From NCBI GenBank assembly GCA_903920415.1, contig CAIXMD010000426.1, forward strand, positions 1-10,984: a DNA stretch of 10,984 nt. Direction: 5' to 3'. Every line of letters starts with the position of its first letter. Position 1 is the stretch's first letter. The DNA is from an uncultured Desulfomonile sp. Its GTDB lineage: Bacteria; Desulfobacterota; Desulfomonilia; Desulfomonilales; Desulfomonilaceae. Made by a program: the position numbers and the translations under genes. A model generated the notes under the pieces. It did no database searches, was not told the DNA's origin, and saw nothing but the letters and a program-made list of their open reading frames with translations. Positions 1-7,247 of this stretch are shown in pieces.

Positions 1-3000
1 AGACATTGGTGAAAACTTGGCCCAATTGGCCGGGATCAGCTTCCACCGTCCAAATGTCAGGTGGAAAGGAAATCGAGCTGATACAATGGGTTCCCCTCAT
101 GCAAAACTCACACGTGTCTCTCACCAGATCCTCCAGGGAAACTGTTTGTTTTACAGGAGCGCCCCCTTTCGCAAAAGCGAGCAACTGATGGGTCAAGTCC
201 CGGGCGCGGTAGCATGCTTTCTCAGCTTCTCTCAACCTGTGATATTGTTTGTCGTCAGGCGCTAGGCCGATTTGGACCAGAGAGATGTTGCCCAGGATCG
301 CGGTAAGCAAGTTGTTGAAATCATGCGCAATGCCTCCTGCAAGAACACCTATGGATTCGAGCTTTTCCACTTTGACAAGATGGTCTTCCAGGTTTTTTGT
401 TTCCGTTACGTCAGTCGCGAAAGACAGTATGGCAGGCTGTCCAGCCCAATTGATCCGGACCGCGCCGACCTGGATCCATCTGAGGCTGACGTCCTTAGCA
501 ATAATCCTTATAACCATGGGACCTGAAACCGGCCCACCTTCGAGAACCGCCTGAGCAAAACTATTGATCTTCCCCTGGTCATCCAGGTGGACAAGATCCA
601 TTAAACGCATTGATATCAACTCATTTTCACAATATCCGATAATTTCTTCCAGCCGTGAATTCGCAAACTTGATGGCTCCGCCCTGGATTACGGCGATGCC
701 CTCGCTCGCATTTTCGACAACCAGCCGGTACTTTTCTTCTGATTCCTTCAACGCCACCTCGGCCTGTTTCCTGGCAGTGATATCGGTGGTAATGGTGACG
801 AACCCCACAAGTGCCCCCTCGAAATCTCTCCTATAATTCCAATCCACCTGCACATCTATTATTTTCCCGTCCCTCATGACATTCTGTCCGAACCAGGACC
901 CGGGAGGAGGCTGATCTTTTAACACTGACTTTCCAAAACCGATAAACTCCTTTCGTTCCAAGTCGGATGGAAGTAAAGACAATACCGATGATCCAATTAA
1001 TTCGTCCTTACGGTAACCTGTAATTCTGGATTGGGCTGAATTGACAAAGGTGATGTTGCCCGCGTGGTCTGTTTCTGTAATACCGTAAGGAATGGATTCT
1101 ACGAGAGTCCGGTAAAGCTCAGCGCTCTGTCGCAAGGCCCGTGCGGCTTCCTTGCGATCCGTGATGTCCCGGTAAATCCCAAGAAAACCTGTCTGGGAGC
1201 CATCCATGGTGATCGAAGCACCCACGAGGGAAAGATCAACCAGCGATCCGTCTTTTCGTTTTCTCACCACGTCGATGTCAATTCTTTCGCCGCGCATCGC
1301 TGCTGCGCTGAGTCCTTGGGCTTCCTCAAAGCTTTCGGTAGGTGCAATCAGGTCGTTTATGGGACGGCCCAAGGCCTCGTTCACGGAATAGCCGAACAAT
1401 TTCGTGAAAGCGGGGTTTATCTTGGTAGCATTGTCGTCATTATCAAGTGCCACTATAGCGTCGGGCAAGTTATCGAACAGTTGCTCTGCGTAGGCCTTTT
1501 GAAATCTCAGTTCATCTTCAGCTCTCTTGCGTTCCAAGATTTCCCGGCTGAGTTTTTCGTTTGCCTGCAAAAGCTCGGTTGTGCGTTCCTTCACACGATG
1601 TTCCAAATTGTTATGGGCTTTCTGCAATTCTTGCTCAGCCTTCTTGCGCTCGGTCACATCTACGATCAGCCCGTTATAGTAAGCAAGTCTCCCGGCCGAA
1701 TCAAAAACTGGAGTGGAGCGAGCCTGAATCCAAACCCAGTCGTTCTTTCCGCTGTGGAAAATTCTCAAAATCTCCTCAAAGGGCCTTTGCTCAGACATGG
1801 CATTCAAAGCGGCTTCAGTAACTCTCTTACGGTCTTCAGTGTGGATATTTTCAAACCAGGTCTCAAATTCATAGGGTTCAGGGATACCCATCACTTCCCT
1901 GATGGATGGGCTGACGAAGAGGACGTGCGATTTGTAGGGCACTTTGGGGTCTAATCCCAACTGATAAACCACAAATCCCGATGCGCTTTCCATGAAAGAT
2001 CGGAGATGTTTCTCCACTTGTTTCAGCTTGAAGGTGTCCGAGATACTTTGAAACCAGGCCATCCATGGAGTGGGAACGTCGGGAATGGCGGACACTCCAT
2101 AGCGAGCTTCAGTCTCGATAAACTCTGCAACTGCCATGGCCGGTTTAACGAATTGCCGTGTAATAGCAACTTGAGTAAAGACGAGGAAAGCCGCCAGCAC
2201 TAGCATGATCACGCAATAGAGGCCGAAGGTGGGCAAAAATTGGCGGATGAGCTTAGCTTCGGGAAGGACGTAAACCAGTGACCAGGGAGTACTTTCCAGT
2301 CGTTTCACAAATACGTTGTACCCGGAAACAAATGAACGATCCTTTGCGTTTTGTATAATTTCCTGGGCCTTCTGCGCGACCCCTTTGGGCAAGACTGCAC
2401 TCAGCGGTTGAATCTTATGAGAGCTATCTCCAGTCCAGCCGGAATCAGCAAGGACTTGCCCGCTACCGTCGACCACGATCAATTGACCGTCACCAATTCC
2501 GAAATACTGGACGAGTCCTTGGATAAAGCCCAGGCTTACATCTACGGCTGCGACGCCCAAGAAATGGTCGCCATCGTAAACAGGAGCCCCGCAGGTGACG
2601 ATCAGCTTGTCCTGCCCTGGATCATGGTAGGCCCTGGTCCAATAAGATAGTCGGCCTGGATTATTTTCAGGTAAAGCTGATTCCCATAATTCAAGCTTGT
2701 ACAGATTGGCAAAAGCAGCCTCCATGGTCGGCCCGGAGAGTTTCATAAGCCGGGGGGGCACTTTCCAAGGGAAAGCTGAAACGAAGTTTTGCGCTGACAC
2801 GTAATAGCTAAGTTCTATATAGGGAAGCAATTCACGCACGACGCTCTGTAATTTGAAAAGATCCAAAGCCATATCCATATCTGCGTAAAAAGAAGCGTCT
2901 CTGCCTTCAAGGCGCCCTAACCCGACGATGTTTCCTGTGTTGCGCCTGTTATAGGGGGGCTCCAGCCGGTAAAGGTCGAAACTGTTTCCTGCAGCATTTT

Positions 3001-3349
3001 GCCTTAACAGGCGCCTCAATTGAGAGGTCCGGTGTACGGATGCACCCATCCCCAGATAGTCATCCGCCCAGAGACTCATCCTTCCCGTCTGACTCGAGAC
3101 ACTTTTTAACAATTGCTCCAAATCTGAAGACCTTTCGAAGATCCTCGCACTCACCGCGTTCAGTTCTCTGGAGCGTTCACTTAAGTATTGGAAACCGGAC
3201 AGGCAGAAGATGAGCGCGATGAACGCCAGCGCGCTGAAAAAAATCAACCGGTTGTAACGGTAAGAAAGCCTCTTGACGGCATAAGCGTATTTATCAGCGT
3301 GGTAAGAATCCGTTCCCAAATCCGGCGTGAGTTTTCTTTCGACTGTCAT
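1..3349 (-). CDS. Multi-PAS membrane sensor histidine kinase (3' end outside window)
   Basis: This reads as an inner-membrane sensor kinase that detects an extracytoplasmic ligand and autophosphorylates on histidine; the signal and partner regulator are unknown. I translated it by hand and found 1116 codons open to the window edge. Order: membrane segment at about 35-53; periplasmic dCache-like domain at about 57-368 (GVAAVDV around 269); second membrane segment at 375-395; a weak HAMP-like linker to about 450; PAS domains at about 453-575, 620-738, 749-866 and 873-990, the first three each closing with a D-(V/I)-T-x-R-K type motif and the fourth with DVTETK. A coiled linker joins the first two. 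The H box reads GGIAHDFNNLLTAILGN with phospho-acceptor His1009. The N box of the HATPase begins at ADPGQLGQVFTNV (1104-1116), where the sequence stops. The G boxes, and any receiver domain, lie outside. The ATG at 3349 is preceded by GGAGAA at good spacing. It is divergent from the phage genes, with nothing visible linking the two. Confidence 0.93.
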   Translation of the reverse strand, partial: MTVERKLTPDLGTDSYHADKYAYAVKRLSYRYNRLIFFSALAFIALIFCLSGFQYLSERSRELNAVSARIFERSSDLEQLLKSVSSQTGRMSLWADDYLGMGASVHRTSQLRRLLRQNAAGNSFDLYRLEPPYNRRNTGNIVGLGRLEGRDASFYADMDMALDLFKLQSVVRELLPYIELSYYVSAQNFVSAFPWKVPPRLMKLSGPTMEAAFANLYKLELWESALPENNPGRLSYWTRAYHDPGQDKLIVTCGAPVYDGDHFLGVAAVDVSLGFIQGLVQYFGIGDGQLIVVDGSGQVLADSGWTGDSSHKIQPLSAVLPKGVAQKAQEIIQNAKDRSFVSGYNVFVKRLESTPWSLVYVLPEAKLIRQFLPTFGLYCVIMLVLAAFLVFTQVAITRQFVKPAMAVAEFIETEARYGVSAIPDVPTPWMAWFQSISDTFKLKQVEKHLRSFMESASGFVVYQLGLDPKVPYKSHVLFVSPSIREVMGIPEPYEFETWFENIHTEDRKRVTEAALNAMSEQRPFEEILRIFHSGKNDWVWIQARSTPVFDSAGRLAYYNGLIVDVTERKKAEQELQKAHNNLEHRVKERTTELLQANEKLSREILERKRAEDELRFQKAYAEQLFDNLPDAIVALDNDDNATKINPAFTKLFGYSVNEALGRPINDLIAPTESFEEAQGLSAAAMRGERIDIDVVRKRKDGSLVDLSLVGASITMDGSQTGFLGIYRDITDRKEAARALRQSAELYRTLVESIPYGITETDHAGNITFVNSAQSRITGYRKDELIGSSVLSLLPSDLERKEFIGFGKSVLKDQPPPGSWFGQNVMRDGKIIDVQVDWNYRRDFEGALVGFVTITTDITARKQAEVALKESEEKYRLVVENASEGIAVIQGGAIKFANSRLEEIIGYCENELISMRLMDLVHLDDQGKINSFAQAVLEGGPVSGPMVIRIIAKDVSLRWIQVGAVRINWAGQPAILSFATDVTETKNLEDHLVKVEKLESIGVLAGGIAHDFNNLLTAILGNISLVQIGLAPDDKQYHRLREAEKACYRARDLTHQLLAFAKGGAPVKQTVSLEDLVRDTCEFCMRGTHCISSISFPPDIWTVEADPGQLGQVFTNV

Positions 3350-3418
3350 TACTTTTCTCCAGACCTTGATGATTCTTGCGCGTGATAAACAGCCGTGCCA
3401 CCCTAACGATCAATAATA

Positions 3419-3437
3419 TGAAATCATTCGAATTTCA
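3419..3437. repeat. Small inverted repeat upstream of the promoter
   Basis: TGAAAT at 3419-3424 pairs with ATTTCA at 3432-3437 across a 7-base spacer. It lies about 17 bases upstream of the -35 box of the rightward promoter and about 70 bases upstream of the kinase start. It could be an operator for either gene. The arms are short and AT-rich, so chance is a real alternative. Confidence 0.25.
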
Positions 3438-3454
3438 GGTTTCCCATTGAATCA

Positions 3455-3483
3455 TTGACCGGGATGACCCTTTCCAACATAAT
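3455..3483 (+). promoter_or_regulatory. Candidate sigma70 promoter for the phage gene cluster
   Basis: TTGACC at 3455-3460 is separated by exactly 17 bases from CATAAT at 3478-3483, giving five of six matches to each consensus hexamer at ideal spacing. Transcription would start near 3490, about 130 bases before the 73-residue gene and 430 before the portal gene. It is the best rightward promoter I can see and would serve the whole same-strand cluster. It rests on consensus match only. Confidence 0.5.
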
Positions 3484-3618
3484 GTACTTAGAACGACAAA
3501 GAAACGCCTGAACGATTCATTATTCTTCGGGGAACATGACCGTCTTCAAAGAGTGTGTGCCCCGACTCGCTCACTCGCCTTAACACTTTTTCGATCGACC
3601 AGCAAAGAGAGAACAACC

Positions 3619-3840
3619 ATGCACGCCACAAGAGGGGACATCTGTGTCCGTACGGACAATAACGCCCAACTGTCTCGACTAGTACTGAGGGAGTTGGAGT
3701 CGATAATCTTGAGCAAGGACACTTACGATAGGGATTTTCCCGATCATTCCAAGTGCCTTTCCCGTTCTGAATTGTGGAAGATCTCATTCAACAAGGTCCT
3801 TGAAAGGCTATGCCTACCGTCTTCCGAAGCTGAAGACTAA
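3619..3840 (+). CDS. Small hypothetical protein (73 aa), first gene of the cluster
   Basis: I do not recognise this protein. It is hydrophilic, with a helical-looking central stretch (LSRLVLRELESIILSKD), two cysteines and an acidic end (SSEAED), and it has no signal peptide or membrane segment. The ATG at 3619 has a modest purine-rich site (AAAGAGAG, 3604-3611) at 7-base spacing. A GTG at 3553 would add 22 residues but has no usable ribosome binding site. The gene follows the candidate promoter and precedes the portal gene on the same strand, so it may be a small phage gene. Its position is where a small terminase subunit could sit, but nothing in the sequence supports that role. Confidence 0.5.
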   Translation: MHATRGDICVRTDNNAQLSRLVLRELESIILSKDTYDRDFPDHSKCLSRSELWKISFNKVLERLCLPSSEAED

Positions 3841-3842
3841 AG

Positions 3843-4004
3843 ATGGATGAAAAATTCAAATATTACCATTTGGACTTGAAAAGTGTAACCGATGTGAACT
3901 GGTACAGAAGGACATTGCAATGTCTCATAACAACTTTAGTCATAGCCTCACTCCTTCTCCGATACCTTCAAAGAAGTTTCAGGAAGAAGCATTCACTTAC
4001 GTAA
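3843..4004 (+). CDS. Possible 53-aa membrane peptide overlapping the portal start
   Basis: An open frame starts with ATG three bases after the TAA of the 73-residue gene and runs 85 bases into the portal gene in another frame. The product would be charged at the start (MDEKFKYYH), have a hydrophobic stretch at about 27-43 (CLITTLVIASLLLRYL) and end with basic residues (RSFRKKH), the layout of a one-span small membrane protein. There is no good ribosome binding site, so it would depend on translational coupling to the gene before it. The hydrophobic part comes mostly from the overlap with the portal reading frame, so it may be an accident. Confidence 0.25.
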   Translation: MDEKFKYYHLDLKSVTDVNWYRRTLQCLITTLVIASLLLRYLQRSFRKKHSLT

Positions 4005-5971
4005 GCCGGTGGTGCAAGGCCTCCCGCGAGTTCGTCAAGAGAAAAGTGGAGCGGTGGAAACTTCTGGAAGACCTTTATCATAACAGGCGCGAACTGAATT
4101 CGTGGGGTTCCCGTTCCGGTTCGGCAATGCCGGCAAACAGTCCAGGTTCAATCAACTATGCTGATTCGAGCCGAGACCGTTGGCAGTCGGATATCGTACT
4201 TGCGCCTTCATACATTGTCGATACCTGGACGGACAAGGCGTATCAGTCGATTTTCAGCGGACCCGAATGGCTGACAGTGATTCCCGAGACCTCTCATGGA
4301 GGATCAGGCACGCAAGACCTCCAATTTCCCACTTCGTTCAAGCTCCAGGAACTCCTTCTGGCAAGGCTCTCAGAAGGGCAGATTCATGTGAGACTCTACG
4401 AGATACTCCAGCACCTGGTCCTTTACGGCTCTGTATATGCGAAGATCTTCTGGTACTCAAAAGATGTTACACGGCACAGGTGGGATTACGAAACCCTGCA
4501 GGTAATCGAAGAACATGAGAAGATCTACGATTGCCCTGTGTTGCAGGTGATTCCCCTGGACAGGGTACTGCTGGACTGGACTGCAGATCACAGTGATGTC
4601 CAGAGGCATACGGGCATCGGGCATCGTGTAGACAAAACTTATCAGCATGTGCTTGAGCAGTTCGACCGTGATATTTACCATCTCAACAGGGCAAAGTTTC
4701 TCGAACGCCGGCAGGAAGGGTCTTCCACAACAAATCTCTACCAGGATGGACTGTTGCACGAAGAAGCCGCTACTGGACTCGATGCGGATGCGACAAGGAA
4801 GTTCACGGTCTGGGAATGGCATGGCCGTATTCCCACCGAAAATCAACACAAGGAATGTCTGTGCACCATAATAACCGACCGGGAGGCAGACAGCCCCGAA
4901 GACGGCATCATGGTCCGCCTGACACAAACCCCCGTGCTCTGGTCCGGTCTCAGACCTTTTCTCACCGCTCATTACACTCCATTGCCGGGTCCGCTTGGAA
5001 TGGGGGCAATTGAGAGCAACCTGGACCTGATACATTCCATATCCCAGTTCATAAGCCAGTCTCAGGACAATACCAGGCTCACCGCCAACGCACAGCTCAT
5101 AGTGCGCCGAGGATCGTCCGCCGCACGCCAGATCGGGACGGATAACGACGTGGTGTACCCCGGAAAGGTCTGGATGGTCGATGATCCAGGCGATATCCAG
5201 CCGTTTCCTCCCTTGAATTTCCCTCAGCAGGAAGTAAATCACCTCATAGACTTTCTTAATGGTCTGCTGGAAAGGCGAACAACAGTTTCCGACATGGCTT
5301 TGGGGGTTTCAAGCAGGGATAAAACTGCAACAGAGGCTCATATTCTCCATGAATCGGCCATGAGTCCCTTTGCCACCAGGACGGACCTTTTTGCCCGGAG
5401 TTTTCTCGAGCCCCTGGGAAAGCTTGCATTGTCTATGCTTCAACAGTTCCTACTGGACGACCAGACAATCACGGTCAAGGATTCCAGCGGGCGGGAAGTC
5501 CCCCTCGTCGTGACCTCCGAGGAGATACAGAAGGGCCGTTATCGAGTGGTAGCGACACTGACCCGCCAGGATTCCACCCGGCTTGCCAAGGCCCAAAGTA
5601 TCGAGAGGGTTCTGCCTACACTCTCCCGTTTTCAGGAGATTCTTGCCTCGGAAGGCGTGAGGATATCATTCTCGGAACTGATAAAGCGGTACCTGGACCT
5701 TATCGGCGTAGAAGGTGCGGACCGGATTTTGAGCCGAGTGGATCCCGGCGAGGAGAATGTTGGAAACCAGGCGAATATCTCGCACAAGACTTCCGGCTTA
5801 TCCGATAACGAAATAAGACATTTGCACATGAACGAAAAGCCGACCGGTGTTCCCGGAGACTTTCCGTCGCCCCTCGTCGAAGACGGCGGCCCCATGGGTC
5901 CCAATCCCACCGATGGAAACGCCCTGGCACAGCTTCTTCAGAGACAAGCGGCCCAGGCTGCCGGAACCTAG
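3920..5971 (+). CDS. Phage portal protein (head-tail connector)
   Basis: The 683-residue product is most likely the portal: the ring of subunits at one capsid vertex through which DNA is packaged and ejected and to which the tail attaches. Evidence is its length, close to P22-like large portals, and a recognisable layout. The N-terminal part contains the APSYIVDTWTDKAYQSIFSG region (about 94-113). The middle has PLPGPLGMGAIESNLDLIHS, followed by a helical stretch. The C-terminal half carries SRDKTATEAHILHESA (T469-A470-T471-E472), a threonine-alanine-threonine-glutamate motif typical of portal stem or wing helices. The last 60 residues are rich in Gly, Pro, Gln and Ala and look disordered. 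The ATG has AAGGA at 3908-3912, 7 bases upstream. Scaffold and capsid genes follow in the usual head-module order. No terminase gene precedes it, which is unusual. The exact portal family cannot be assigned by eye. Confidence 0.85.
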   Translation: MSHNNFSHSLTPSPIPSKKFQEEAFTYVSRWCKASREFVKRKVERWKLLEDLYHNRRELNSWGSRSGSAMPANSPGSINYADSSRDRWQSDIVLAPSYIVDTWTDKAYQSIFSGPEWLTVIPETSHGGSGTQDLQFPTSFKLQELLLARLSEGQIHVRLYEILQHLVLYGSVYAKIFWYSKDVTRHRWDYETLQVIEEHEKIYDCPVLQVIPLDRVLLDWTADHSDVQRHTGIGHRVDKTYQHVLEQFDRDIYHLNRAKFLERRQEGSSTTNLYQDGLLHEEAATGLDADATRKFTVWEWHGRIPTENQHKECLCTIITDREADSPEDGIMVRLTQTPVLWSGLRPFLTAHYTPLPGPLGMGAIESNLDLIHSISQFISQSQDNTRLTANAQLIVRRGSSAARQIGTDNDVVYPGKVWMVDDPGDIQPFPPLNFPQQEVNHLIDFLNGLLERRTTVSDMALGVSSRDKTATEAHILHESAMSPFATRTDLFARSFLEPLGKLALSMLQQFLLDDQTITVKDSSGREVPLVVTSEEIQKGRYRVVATLTRQDSTRLAKAQSIERVLPTLSRFQEILASEGVRISFSELIKRYLDLIGVEGADRILSRVDPGEENVGNQANISHKTSGLSDNEIRHLHMNEKPTGVPGDFPSPLVEDGGPMGPNPTDGNALAQLLQRQAAQAAGT

Positions 5972-6053
5972 AGTAGCCTTCAACCTTCACGCTATTTAAC
6001 TCAAACAGTTACGAAACAACATCCGTACCATCTCTTCTTCACAGGAGGATTTT

Positions 6054-6341
6054 ATGTCCATGTTTTACAAGGAGTATCTGCTGTTCCGAGACGGCTGGGA
6101 CGCAGATTCGGAAAAAGAGATCGAGGAAAGGCTGGCCGAGGCTGCAGGCTCATCCAGTTGGCAGAACCAGTTTCATCCTGCGTTCGTGGAAATGCTCAAG
6201 AGGGAGCAATTCATTAAGATCATGGAATGTTTGGACAAGGACAAAAACCTCGAATTTAACCGGGGTTTCGTAGCGGGAGTCGATCTGGTCCTGAACAGGC
6301 TCGACCGGATAAGCATCAAATCCTGCACGGCTAAACTGTGA
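6054..6341 (+). CDS. Small hypothetical phage protein between portal and scaffold (95 aa)
   Basis: I do not recognise a family. The product is mostly helical and charged, with an acidic stretch near the start (DADSEKEIEERLAEAA, about 17-32), a middle part rich in Phe, Glu and Lys, and a helical end (FVAGVDLVLNRLDRI). It has no membrane segment or signal peptide. A strong AGGAGG site at 6043-6048 sits 5 bases before the ATG, so it is very probably expressed. An ATG two codons downstream is possible but has worse spacing. Its place between portal and scaffold suggests a head-assembly accessory role, for example a portal-binding factor, but that is inferred from position only. Confidence 0.75.
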   Translation: MSMFYKEYLLFRDGWDADSEKEIEERLAEAAGSSSWQNQFHPAFVEMLKREQFIKIMECLDKDKNLEFNRGFVAGVDLVLNRLDRISIKSCTAKL

Positions 6342-6393
6342 ATCGAACCGGCATACCAGGTTAACGCTGAACAATGAAAAGCACATCAAGAGC

Positions 6394-6400
6394 AAGGAGG
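6394..6400 (+). promoter_or_regulatory. Shine-Dalgarno that selects a TTG start for the scaffold gene
   Basis: AAGGAGG at 6394-6400 is a near-perfect anti-16S match and lies 6 bases before TTG at 6407, which is in frame with the scaffold gene. The upstream in-frame ATG at 6374 has no comparable site. If the ATG were used, this motif would lie inside the coding sequence and encode part of an Arg-Ala-Arg-Arg stretch. Confidence 0.65.
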
Positions 6401-6406
6401 CCAATC

Positions 6407-7183
6407 TTGGGACAATCAGAATTGTCGGTGAGAAAACAAGAAAGACAAGAAGTCGACCTCGACGATGAATTCGAATCAGACTCGATGCCGGAAGTCGATG
6501 ACCCGCGGGCCATGGCTGATGGCCAGGACCAGACCAACGGCGTGAATCCACCCGGACCTGCGAACAATGACTTTGCTTCTCAGGAAGAATTACTGAGAGC
6601 TTACCGGGCAACGGAAAGCCGGTTGGTGGAAAAGGAGCGGGAAGCTGAAGAGTATCGCAGCATCCTTGAGCAAATGGGAGCCGGCACAAGGCGATTGCAG
6701 GTTCAGGCCGACGAAGAGACTTTCATAAAAGAAGCTCGTGAGTCTTACCAAAAGGATCCGGTTGCCGCATTCATGATGATGTTGACAAAGGCCCGGAATG
6801 AGTTCCGGGATACCGTGGAGGAAAGAATCGGACAGGTATTTCAAGAAGAACACGAATTCAAGCGACTCCTGGCGGATTTTTTGAATGACCCTGCAAATTC
6901 GTCGCTGAAGCCATATGAAGAACAAATGGAGCTTCTGATGAAAGACAAGGGATTTCATGCACAGGAAGCAGCGGATCTGCTCCGAAAGATCGATGGAAAA
7001 AGGGAGTTGGCAGGCCGGATGAGATCCGCTGCTGCCAGGGAGATCCGGAACCGTTCAGCCGTTGAAACCGGCGGCGAAGTCGGGGAACCTGTGGATAAGG
7101 ATAAGGAATTCTACAGGATAATGAAAAAGGCCAAGACCCTTGAAGACATGTTTGATGGGTTGCGCAAGGCCGGGGCAGCTTGA
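6407..7183 (+). CDS. Probable capsid scaffolding protein
   Basis: This 258-residue product lies directly before the major capsid gene and has the make-up of a scaffold, the internal protein that guides prohead assembly and is then lost. It is very hydrophilic and almost wholly helical, with an acidic low-complexity region near the start (about 16-38), a Pro- and Asn-rich linker, a predicted coiled coil at about 57-91 (EELLRAYRATESRLVEKERE), further charged helices to about 215, and a basic C-terminal helix (about 233-258) of the kind that binds coat protein. I chose the TTG at 6407 because of the AAGGAGG just upstream; using ATG 6374 instead gives 269 residues. No protease motif is visible, so a protease-scaffold fusion is unlikely. 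Scaffolds diverge fast, so the call rests on position and composition rather than recognised homology. Confidence 0.7.
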   Translation: MGQSELSVRKQERQEVDLDDEFESDSMPEVDDPRAMADGQDQTNGVNPPGPANNDFASQEELLRAYRATESRLVEKEREAEEYRSILEQMGAGTRRLQVQADEETFIKEARESYQKDPVAAFMMMLTKARNEFRDTVEERIGQVFQEEHEFKRLLADFLNDPANSSLKPYEEQMELLMKDKGFHAQEAADLLRKIDGKRELAGRMRSAAAREIRNRSAVETGGEVGEPVDKDKEFYRIMKKAKTLEDMFDGLRKAGAA

Positions 7184-7247
7184 AAATTGATCTTGCAAAC
7201 GGTTGCTAAACTCAAGACAGCGGTTTTTTCCTAGAGGAGCACTATAA

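Larger units (their letters stand above)
3350..3618. other. Divergent intergenic region between kinase and phage genes
   Basis: These 269 bases carry no convincing gene on either strand. They contain the kinase ribosome binding site next to 3349, a 6-base perfect inverted repeat at 3419-3437, a copy of AATCATT at 3422-3428 repeated at 3450-3456, and a rightward sigma70-like promoter at 3455-3483. This is also the likely place for the left border of the phage element, since host-type and phage-type genes meet here. No tRNA or obvious attachment core can be recognised without the other end for comparison. Confidence 0.6.

Noticed and set aside
1064..1954. A 296-codon open frame on the plus strand
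   Set aside because: It lies wholly antisense to the PAS region of the kinase, whose translation shows clear domains; the product has no recognisable features.
3384..3400. A sigma54-like TGGCACG on the minus strand upstream of the kinase
   Set aside because: The -24 half matches well, but the -12 half reads TTTA instead of TTGC, so the essential GC is missing.
3488..3787. A 99-codon minus-strand frame opposite the 73-residue gene
   Set aside because: It is rich in Arg, Ser and Cys and has no ribosome binding site or recognisable motif; the plus-strand frame fits the operon better.
4457..5242. A 261-codon open frame on the minus strand
   Set aside because: It is antisense to the portal gene and its composition is that of a shadow frame.
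7184..7247. A possible terminator before the capsid gene, suggested by a run of T at 7224-7229
   Set aside because: The flanking GGTTGC and GCGGTT copies do not form a stem, so no hairpin precedes the T run.
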